From: Oscillospiraceae bacterium
GTDB taxonomy: Bacteria; Bacillota; Clostridia; Oscillospirales; UBA929
Length of the DNA: 6,183 nt
Direction: 5' to 3'
Assembly (NCBI GenBank): GCA_009777685.1
Contig: WRLJ01000106.1
Location: 1-6,183, forward strand
Shown: positions 1 through 4,814 of the stretch, piece by piece
Layout: the number at the start of each line of letters is the position of its first letter
Position numbering within the stretch: the first letter of the stretch is position 1
Made by a program: the position numbers and the translations under genes
Notes under the pieces: model-generated
Told to the model about the DNA's origin: nothing
Databases searched by the model: none
The model's input: only the letters and a program-made list of their open reading frames with translations

Positions 1-61
1 TGGGGCCCCCGTCGGGCCCCCCCCCCGTCCCCCCGGCCCCCTGTGTTGGCCGGTCCCCCCC
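1..61. repeat. C-tract cluster (G-quadruplex-prone on minus strand)
   Basis: Five runs of 5 to 10 consecutive C lie at 6-10, 17-26, 29-34, 37-41 and 55-61. The minus strand therefore carries five G-tracts with short spacers, enough to fold a G-quadruplex. No reading frame here has any recognisable protein content. Low-complexity tracts like this are also a common place for assembly or base-calling error, and the window edge is at position 1, so the exact run lengths should be treated with caution. Confidence 0.5.
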
Positions 62-100
62 GCCGTTTCCCGCGCCGTGTTCGCCCACCCGCACACCGTT

Positions 101-126
101 GTAGGGCGCGACGCCCTCGGCGCGCC
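101..126 (-). repeat. REP-like hairpin, GTAG-first
   Basis: GTAG (101-104) is followed by a 6-bp stem, GGCGCG (105-110) with CGCGCC (121-126), and a 10-nt inner loop that can add two more pairs. Its reverse complement differs from the element at 758-783 by one base within the stem-loop and closely matches the one at 391-416, so these three are copies of one family in mixed orientation. Confidence 0.65.
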
Positions 127-150
127 GGGGTTGTCCATTGTGCGCGACCG

Positions 151-182
151 GGGCAAACGCGGCGCATGGGCAAACACGGGCG
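151..182 (+). repeat. 32-nt direct repeat, copy 1
   Basis: This 32-nt segment is identical to 430-461. It begins GGGCAAACGCGG and ends with AAACACGGGCG. Both copies lead directly into a hairpin (181-196 here, 457-475 for copy 2), and weaker similarity extends about 10 nt to the left. Fragments of the same linker recur around 745-757 and 798-808. It appears to be the conserved linker between the variable hairpins. Confidence 0.8.
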
Positions 183-208
183 ACCGCCCCCGGTCGTCCG
201 AAAACAGG

Positions 209-232
209 CGGAAACCCCGCCGGGGGTTTCCG
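209..232. repeat. 10-bp hairpin without GTAG tag
   Basis: CGGAAACCCC (209-218) and GGGGTTTCCG (223-232) form a perfect 10-bp stem with a 4-nt loop. It is followed by ATTTT on the plus strand, so it superficially looks like a weak intrinsic terminator, but no plus-strand gene lies upstream in the window. It belongs to the repeat cluster by position. Confidence 0.6.
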
Positions 233-249
233 ATTTTACGCGCACCGGC

Positions 250-273
250 GGACGCCATATATGGCGTCCCTAC
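250..273 (+). repeat. REP-like perfect palindrome with CTAC tag
   Basis: Positions 250-269 are a perfect 20-nt palindrome (arms GGACGCCATA and TATGGCGTCC), followed at once by CTAC at 270-273. Twenty-one nt later a GTAG-first hairpin starts at 295, so the pair is arranged tail to tail, as in bacterial BIMEs (paired inverted REPs). Confidence 0.65.
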
Positions 274-294
274 GCGGGGCGGGCGGAAAACCCT

Positions 295-416
295 GTAGGG
301 GACGCGGCCCTCCGCGTCCCGCAAAACGTCCCCAACGCACAGGCGCGGGGAAAAACACGACGTATCCCGTATGGGACGGATAACGACCACGGCGCGCCGG
401 GGGCGTCGCGCCCTAC
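295..416. mobile_element. Composite BIME/MITE-like element, copy 1
   Basis: The element opens with GTAG and a 9-bp hairpin (299-307 with 312-320, loop CCCT). It continues through a conserved core (about 321-390) and closes with a hairpin (391-412) and CTAC (413-416). The core matches copy 2 (498-625): positions 342-396 equal 551-605 with two mismatches, and the upstream part matches with small insertions. The ends are therefore inverted GTAG...CTAC tags around a shared core. No coding capacity. This fits a short non-autonomous element, possibly moved by a RAYT or other transposase encoded elsewhere. That is inference. Confidence 0.55.
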
Positions 417-429
417 GGCGTGTGCGGTC

Positions 430-461
430 GGGCAAACGCGGCGCATGGGCAAACACGGGCG
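430..461 (+). repeat. 32-nt direct repeat, copy 2
   Basis: Identical to 151-182. It leads into the hairpin at 457-475 (GGGCGGCA with TGCCGCCC, loop GAT), which is followed by CTAC at 476-479. Eighteen nt after that CTAC the next GTAG-first hairpin begins, repeating the tail-to-tail arrangement seen at 250-320. Confidence 0.8.
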
Positions 462-497
462 GCAGATTGCCGCCCCTACGGGGTTTTGCGCCCCGCC

Positions 498-625
498 GTA
501 GGGACACGGCGTGCCGTGTCCGGGCGTGCAAAATGTCCCCCAACGCACCCGGCGCGGGGAAAAACACGACGTATCCCGTATGGGTCGGATAACGACAACG
601 GCGCGATGTGGGCATCGCGCCCTAC
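498..625. mobile_element. Composite BIME/MITE-like element, copy 2
   Basis: GTAG (498-501) starts a 9-bp hairpin (502-510 with 513-521). The conserved core follows (about 529-599), then a 9-bp hairpin (600-608 with 613-621, loop TGGG) and CTAC (622-625). The core is nearly the same as in copy 1, but both terminal hairpins have different stem sequences that remain fully paired. That pattern suggests conservation of the palindromic structure rather than its exact sequence. Confidence 0.55.
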
Positions 626-654
626 GAATGGTTTGTGCGGAACCCCCCTGTTTT

Positions 655-732
655 CGTCATTGCGGGCTTGCCCCGCAATCCCCCGGGATTAGCGATCCCC
701 CCGGTAGATTGCGGGGCAAGCCCGCAATGACG
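655..732. repeat. Long perfect inverted repeat (26-bp arms)
   Basis: The arms at 655-680 and 707-732 are perfect reverse complements over 26 nt (left arm starts CGTCATTGCGGGCTTG). The 26-nt centre (681-706) contains a smaller GGGAT/ATCCC hairpin. Transcribed from either strand it would fold into a very stable stem. Palindromic repeats starting with a similar CGTCATTGCGGG are, from memory, widely dispersed in bacterial genomes. It lies about 110 nt beyond the phoU stop and could protect or end the 3' end of the pst transcript, but it has no U-tract on the minus strand. Confidence 0.75.
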
Positions 733-757
733 GTTGTCGCGCGAAATGGGAAAACAC

Positions 758-783
758 GGCGCGCCGAGGTCGTCGCGCCCTAC
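758..783 (+). repeat. REP-like hairpin nearest phoU, possible weak terminator
   Basis: Stem GGCGCG (758-763) with CGCGCC (774-779), then CTAC (780-783). Read on the minus strand, which is the direction of phoU transcription, it becomes a GTAG-tagged hairpin followed by GTGTTTTCCC, starting about 60 nt after the phoU stop. A GC-rich stem followed by four U is a poor but possible intrinsic terminator. No better terminator for the operon is visible between 655 and 844. Confidence 0.4.
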
Positions 784-844
784 AACGATGCGTAGCCGGG
801 CAAACGCGCCGGCATTCCCCCGCGCGCCGGTCCCCTTCCGGTCT

Positions 845-1498
845 CTAGGTTTCCCAGATTTTGTGGGTGCCGGCGATGGAAAAGATCGTCCACTCGGCGA
901 TGTTGGTCGCGTGGTCGCCGATCCGTTCAAAGTATTTGGCGACCATGATCAGGTCAATGGCCTGATCGCCGTTTTTCGGGTCCTCGCCGATTAGCGTCAG
1001 CATGTCGTTTTTGACCGTGACGAACAGGTCGTCCACCTCGTCGTCGTAGGCGATCACCGCCTCGGCCAGCTTCAGGTCCTTTTTGACAAAGGCGTTGATG
1101 CTGTCCCGGATCATTTTCGCGGTCGCCTCCGCCATCTGCGAAATATGCTCCAGATTCTTATGATACGGCATATCCGCCAGCAGCAGCGTCAGCTCCGAGA
1201 TGTCGGAGGCGTGGTCGCCGATGCGCTCCAAATCGGTAATCATCTTCATGGCGGCCGTAATCAGCCGCAGGTCGCTGGCGACCGGCTGCTGGTGCAAAAG
1301 CAGCTTGATGCAAAGGCTTTCGATCTCCCGGTCCTTGCTGTCAATCTCGTCGTCGGCGGCGATGATCAGCCGCGCGAGGTTCGTATCCCGCTCGATCAGC
1401 GCCTTGACGGCGTTGGCGATGGCCCGCTCCACCAGCGCGCCCATTTCGACAAGGCTGTTATTGAGCAGCGTCAGCTGCTGGTCAAATTTGCTTCTCAT
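845..1498 (-). CDS. phoU: PhoU, phosphate signalling and transport regulator
   Basis: The product is 217 residues, the usual PhoU length, and all-helical in character. It has the two symmetric PhoU repeats, each with the metal-binding signature: ERIGDHASD at residues 91-99 and ERIGDHATN at 191-199. PhoU is a cytoplasmic protein that, in well-studied bacteria, interacts with PstB and the PhoR-type sensor kinase to repress the phosphate-starvation response and restrain uptake when phosphate is plentiful. The start ATG overlaps the pstB2 stop by one base (TGATG), and a GGGAGG ribosome site 8 nt upstream is embedded in the pstB2 codons for the C-terminal GRF, so translation is probably coupled to pstB2. 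It is the last gene of the operon. No PhoP/PhoR-type genes are in the window. Nothing in the protein looks degenerate. Confidence 0.95.
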   Translation of the reverse strand: MRSKFDQQLTLLNNSLVEMGALVERAIANAVKALIERDTNLARLIIAADDEIDSKDREIESLCIKLLLHQQPVASDLRLITAAMKMITDLERIGDHASDISELTLLLADMPYHKNLEHISQMAEATAKMIRDSINAFVKKDLKLAEAVIAYDDEVDDLFVTVKNDMLTLIGEDPKNGDQAIDLIMVAKYFERIGDHATNIAEWTIFSIAGTHKIWET

Positions 1499-2265
1499 CA
1501 GCCAAACCTCCCGGTAATATAGTCGCTGGTCCGCCGGTCCTTCGGGTCGGAAAATACCTCCGTGCTGGGCCCTTCCTCAATCAAACGCCCCGACAGCATG
1601 AACGCGGTCCGGCTGGAGACGCGGACGGCCTGCTGTACGTTATGCGGCGCGAGGACGATGGTGAACTGCTTTTTCAGCAGCGTCAGGGAGTCCTCGATCT
1701 TCGCCGTCGATATGGGGTCCAGGCCCGAACAGGGCCGGTCCAAAAGAATGACCTCCGGCTCCAGCGCCAGCACCCGCGCGATGCACAGCCGCTGCTGCTG
1801 GCCGCCCGACAGGCTGGCGGCCGGCATTTTCAGCCGGTCCTTGGTTTCGTCCCACAGCGCCGCCATCCGCAGTGACCGCTCCACGGTCTCCGCGACGGAG
1901 CCGCGGGCCTTTTTGCTTTTCAGGCGGGGCCCGTAGGCGACGTTGTCAAAAATGGACATGGGAAGGGGCGTCGGCACATCAAAGACCATCCCCACCCGGC
2001 GGCGCAGCTCCGTCAGGCTGACGTCCGGCCCGTAGATGCTTTTCTCGTCCAGCAGAATATCGCCCTCCGTGCGCGAGCCCGGGGTCAGGTCGAACAGGCG
2101 GTTGAGCGAACGCAGCAGCGTCGTGATGCCGCTGTTGGCCGGACCGATCACGGACAGAATCTCGTGGGCGCGGATGTCCAGACTGAGACTGTGAACGGCC
2201 TGCTTCTTGTCATAGTATACGCTCAAATCGCGGATGGCTATTTTCACATTGGTCTCTGTTGTCAT
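1498..2265 (-). CDS. pstB: PstB2, degenerate PstB-type ABC ATPase subunit
   Basis: This 255-residue protein is PstB-like over its full length, including the family C-terminus DYITGRFG. Key ATPase residues are replaced. Walker A reads GPANSGITT (41-49) with Ile47 where Lys is expected. The Q-loop reads VFDVP with Asp96 instead of Gln. Walker B reads VILLDRP with Arg177 instead of the catalytic Glu. The signature LSGGQQQR (152-159), D-loop SGLDP and switch His208 are present, the latter in APHN rather than THN. The codons (ATC, GAT, CGG) are clear and the frame is open, so this is not a frameshifted pseudogene. By ABC mechanism knowledge it should not hydrolyse ATP by itself but could supply its signature motif to a partner, here PstB1. 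The start ATG at 2265 has AAGAGGTG at good spacing; upstream in-frame codons overlap pstA. Function as a heterodimer partner is inference. Confidence 0.9.
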   Translation of the reverse strand: MTTETNVKIAIRDLSVYYDKKQAVHSLSLDIRAHEILSVIGPANSGITTLLRSLNRLFDLTPGSRTEGDILLDEKSIYGPDVSLTELRRRVGMVFDVPTPLPMSIFDNVAYGPRLKSKKARGSVAETVERSLRMAALWDETKDRLKMPAASLSGGQQQRLCIARVLALEPEVILLDRPCSGLDPISTAKIEDSLTLLKKQFTIVLAPHNVQQAVRVSSRTAFMLSGRLIEEGPSTEVFSDPKDRRTSDYITGRFG

Positions 2266-2279
2266 ATCCCACCTCTTCC

Positions 2280-3116
2280 CTAGCGGCCCTTCGCCATCGT
2301 CCGGTTGACAAAGGCGTTGGCCACGACGTTGATGAGGAATATCAAAAGGATCAAAAGGGCGGCGGTGGCATAGGCGTTGTCCATGGATATGCCCTCTCTG
2401 GCCAGATAGTAGAAGTGGACGGCCATCGTCCGCGTCGGGGAGAACAGGGAGGACGCCATCCGCAGCGCCGAGCCGGCGGTCAGAATCACGGCGGCCGTCT
2501 CGGCGACACAGCGCCCCAGACTCAGGATCACGCCGTTGGCGATGCCCTGAATGGCCGAGGGGAAGACCGCCTTCCGGATGGTCTGCCATTTGGTTCCGCC
2601 CAACGAGAAGCTGACCTCGCGGTAGGTGTTGGGCACGGTGAGAATCGCTTCCTCCGAGGTGCGGATCACCGTCGGCAGAATCATAAAGGCCAGGGTCAGC
2701 CCGCCGGACAGCACGGACCATCCCAAATCCAGATATATGACAAAGAACAGAAATCCGAACAGCCCGTATACGATTGAGGGGATCGCCGCCAGCGATTCCG
2801 CGCTGAACCGGATGATACGGGTGACGGCGTTGCCGCGCGTGTACTCGGCCAGATAGAACGCCGTTCCGATGCCGAACGGCACGGCGATGACGATGGCGAC
2901 CAGGGAGACCATCGCCGTGCCGGCGATGGCGGGGGCTATGCCGCCCGAACGGCCCATACTGCGGGGGATGTCGGTCAGGAAACGCCAGTTGATGAACGGC
3001 ATTCCCTTAAACAATATATAAAGAATAATGGCGACCAGAACCACCAATACGGACAGGGCGGCCGCCCAGATCAGTACCTTGGCGATTTTTCCGGTTGTAC
3101 GCGGGTTGATTCTCAT
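2280..3116 (-). CDS. pstA: PstA, phosphate ABC transporter permease
   Basis: This is one of two integral membrane subunits of the phosphate importer, pairing with PstC to form the channel. It has 278 residues with about six hydrophobic segments (roughly 11-35, 62-90, 108-128, 135-155, 192-215, 248-270). The EAA-type coupling loop that docks on the ATPase lies at about 166-188 (REVSFSLGGTKWQTIRKAVF). The conserved GRxxxET stretch is at 201-207 with Arg202 and Glu206. I placed the start at ATG 3116, giving the PstA N-terminus MRINPRTTGK. It lies 5 nt after the pstC stop, and its AAGAGGT ribosome site is inside the end of pstC; the frame stays open further upstream but would overlap pstC. The gap to pstB2 is 14 nt. 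Confidence 0.93.
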   Translation of the reverse strand: MRINPRTTGKIAKVLIWAAALSVLVVLVAIILYILFKGMPFINWRFLTDIPRSMGRSGGIAPAIAGTAMVSLVAIVIAVPFGIGTAFYLAEYTRGNAVTRIIRFSAESLAAIPSIVYGLFGFLFFVIYLDLGWSVLSGGLTLAFMILPTVIRTSEEAILTVPNTYREVSFSLGGTKWQTIRKAVFPSAIQGIANGVILSLGRCVAETAAVILTAGSALRMASSLFSPTRTMAVHFYYLAREGISMDNAYATAALLILLIFLINVVANAFVNRTMAKGR

Positions 3117-3121
3117 AGTCG

Positions 3122-3967
3122 TTACCTCTTGCGGGTGATATACTGCGCCGAAGCGTTCAGAATCATAATGATGACGAACAGCACAATGCCCGTGGCAAAC
3201 AGCGCCTGCTGGTGGGGGCCGGAGGCGTACCCCATCTCGATGCCGATGTTGGTCGTCAGGGTCCTGACGGGATCGAGGATGGAGGCGGGCATGGCGACGG
3301 CGTTGCCCAGCACCATGATGACCGCCATCGTCTCGCCGATGGCGCGGCCGATGCCCAGAATGACCGCGGCCACAATCCCCGACCTGGCGGACGGCAGGAT
3401 CACGGAGCGTATGGTCTGCCAGTGGGTCATCCCCAGCGCGAGCGCCCCCTCCTTGTACTGGCGGGGCAGGGCCAGGATGGAGACCTCGGAAATGCTGATG
3501 ACCGTCGGCAGGATCATGATGCCCAGAATGACCGCGCCGGCCAGCAGGCTCAGGCCCGGCCCGCCCAGATAGTTCCGTATGAACGGGACAAGGAACAGCA
3601 GCCCCCAGAACCCGTACACCACCGACGGGATACCGGCCAGAAGCTGGATGGCGGGGCGGAACAGGTTCCTCAGCGGAGCGGGGGCAAACTCGGCCAGAAA
3701 GATGCTGCAGCAGATTCCGACCGGCACGCCTATGGCCGCCGCGCCCAAGGTAACGGCCACCGACCCGACGATCATCGGGAAAATTCCGAATTCGCCGCGG
3801 CTGGGCGCCCATGACATCCCGAAGATGAAATTCCCGACGCCGACCTCGGCGATGAGCGGCACGCCGTTGACGATGATGAATACCGTAATCAGCGCCAGCG
3901 CGGAAATCGACGAAAGGGCCAGCGCGAAAAAAACGCGCCCCGACAGCTTTTCCTTAAATTTTTTCAT
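3122..3967 (-). CDS. pstC: PstC, phosphate ABC transporter permease
   Basis: The second channel subunit of the phosphate importer, 281 residues. It has an N-terminal membrane segment (about 11-34), a periplasmic/extracytoplasmic loop with the family-typical FIFGMSWAPSRGEFGIFPMI (48-66), and five further hydrophobic segments to residue 275. The cytoplasmic EAA loop is at about 173-192 (EGALALGMTHWQTIRSVILP), followed by GRAIGETMA (207-215), the conserved charged stretch of PstC. The start ATG at 3967 is preceded by AAGGGAG at 7-nt spacing. The 36-nt gap between pstS and pstC holds a hairpin, the only sizeable gap in the operon. All expected family features are present. Confidence 0.95.
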   Translation of the reverse strand: MKKFKEKLSGRVFFALALSSISALALITVFIIVNGVPLIAEVGVGNFIFGMSWAPSRGEFGIFPMIVGSVAVTLGAAAIGVPVGICCSIFLAEFAPAPLRNLFRPAIQLLAGIPSVVYGFWGLLFLVPFIRNYLGGPGLSLLAGAVILGIMILPTVISISEVSILALPRQYKEGALALGMTHWQTIRSVILPSARSGIVAAVILGIGRAIGETMAVIMVLGNAVAMPASILDPVRTLTTNIGIEMGYASGPHQQALFATGIVLFVIIMILNASAQYITRKR

Positions 3968-3982
3968 CTCCGGTCTCCCTTC

Positions 3983-4007
3983 CGCGTCCAGCCGCGACGC
4001 GCCCTAC
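3983..4007 (-). repeat. GTAG-tagged hairpin in the pstS-pstC gap
   Basis: On the minus strand the sequence starts GTAGGGCGCG, the same ten bases that open the REP-like element at 101. It forms a 6-bp stem (CGCGTC 3983-3988 with GACGCG 3996-4001, 7-nt loop). The TAG stop codon of pstS (4004-4006) lies inside the GTAG tag. The hairpin ends about 15 nt before the pstC start codon, just before its ribosome site. Such intergenic hairpins are known to favour expression of the binding-protein gene over the permease genes. That role here is inference. Confidence 0.5.
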
Positions 4008-4813
4008 TCGGCAATCAGACCCTCGCCGGACAGCAGCAGCCGCCCCCCGGGGGAGAAAATAAACTCGATGAATTGCAGGGCCGGGCCCTCGGGCCGGCTC
4101 CGGGCGACAAACAAAAACGACCGGAACAGGCTGTAGCTGCCGTCCAGAACGTTTTCCCGCGTGGGCGCGACGCCGTCGATCCGGATGGCCTTGACCGGCC
4201 GTTCGCCGACGTTGACCAGCCCCAGCGAAATGAAGCCGATCGAATGCGGATCATCGGCGACCAATTGCCTCATGGCGCCGTTGGAGTCCTGCACGATGGC
4301 CTTGTTGGTGATGCGCCGGTCCCCCATCACCAGCTCCTCGAAGGCGCTCCGGGTCCCGGAGCCTTCCTCGCGGGTGATGATGTGGATTTTCGCGTCCGGG
4401 CCGCCCAATTCGCTCCAGTTTTGGATGTCGGCCGCGTAGATGCCGCAGATTTGGTCCAGCGTGAGGTCCCCGACGGGGCTGGCGGGGTTGACGATGACGG
4501 CCAGGCCGTCCTTGGCGATTTCGACCGACCACAGGCCCTGCTCCGATTCCTTCAGCTTGCGGGAGGACATCCCCAGATCGGCGGCGCCGGATTCGACCGC
4601 CGTGATGCCGGCGGACGAGCCGCCGCCCTGGATGTCGATGAGCTTGTCGGGCCGCAGAAGCGCGTAGTCCTCGGCCAGCACCTCGGCGTAGGGCTGCACC
4701 GACGTGGAGCCGGCAATGATCACGGCCGCCGTCTGCCGTCCGCACGCGGACAAAAGGCACACAGAGAGGCCCAGAAGTCCGGCCGCGGCCGTTCTGATCC
4801 ATCTTCCCCTCAT
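4004..4813 (-). CDS. pstS: PstS, phosphate-binding lipoprotein
   Basis: The extracytoplasmic solute-binding protein that captures phosphate and delivers it to PstC/PstA. It has 269 residues. The N-terminus is a lipoprotein signal: positively charged start, hydrophobic stretch 9-21, and lipobox LSAC with Cys24 as the lipidation site, implying anchoring to the outer face of the membrane. Phosphate-site motifs of the family are visible: AGSTSVQP (34-41), QGGGSSAGI (62-70), DLGMSSR (79-85) and TREEGSGTRSAFEE (147-160). The ATG at 4813 starts 1 nt after the pstB1 stop (TAA-T-ATG). Its likely ribosome site is the modest AGGACGG within the last codons of pstB1, so expression probably depends on translational coupling to pstB1. 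Having an ATPase gene ahead of pstS is unusual, since pstS commonly comes first in pst operons. Confidence 0.95.
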   Translation of the reverse strand: MRGRWIRTAAAGLLGLSVCLLSACGRQTAAVIIAGSTSVQPYAEVLAEDYALLRPDKLIDIQGGGSSAGITAVESGAADLGMSSRKLKESEQGLWSVEIAKDGLAVIVNPASPVGDLTLDQICGIYAADIQNWSELGGPDAKIHIITREEGSGTRSAFEELVMGDRRITNKAIVQDSNGAMRQLVADDPHSIGFISLGLVNVGERPVKAIRIDGVAPTRENVLDGSYSLFRSFLFVARSRPEGPALQFIEFIFSPGGRLLLSGEGLIAE

Positions 4814-4814
4814 A

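Larger units (their letters stand above)
62..844. repeat. Gene-free region: array of GTAG/CTAC-tagged REP-like hairpins
   Basis: This stretch, downstream of phoU, has no supportable gene. It holds hairpins whose stems are tagged by GTAG on the 5' side (stems at 105-126, 299-320, 502-521) or by CTAC on the 3' side (250-269, 391-412, 457-475, 600-621, 758-779), plus untagged hairpins at 181-196 and 209-232 and a long inverted repeat at 655-732. Stems vary in sequence yet remain paired. Examples are GGGACGCGG with CCGCGTCCC, GGACACGGC with GCCGTGTCC, and GGCGCGATG with CATCGCGCC. Known biology: bacterial REP elements carry a conserved GTAG at the hairpin foot, recognised by RAYT (IS200/IS605-like) transposases. 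Calling these REP-like is inference from that layout; no RAYT gene is in the window. Open frames here simply translate the DNA repeats. Confidence 0.7.

Noticed and set aside
43..692. Several overlapping open frames with repeated peptides such as GQTRRMGKHGR and GKTRRIPYG
   Set aside because: They are translations of the duplicated non-coding DNA (151-182/430-461 and the composite cores) in multiple frames, with no ribosome sites and no protein-like composition.
98..783. CRISPR array
   Set aside because: Repeats are palindromic, vary in sequence and occur in both orientations with irregular spacing. There are no uniform spacers and no cas genes.
2266..3812. Upstream in-frame extensions of pstA and pstB2
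   Set aside because: They would overlap pstC or pstA extensively. The family N-termini and ribosome sites place the starts at 3116 and 2265.
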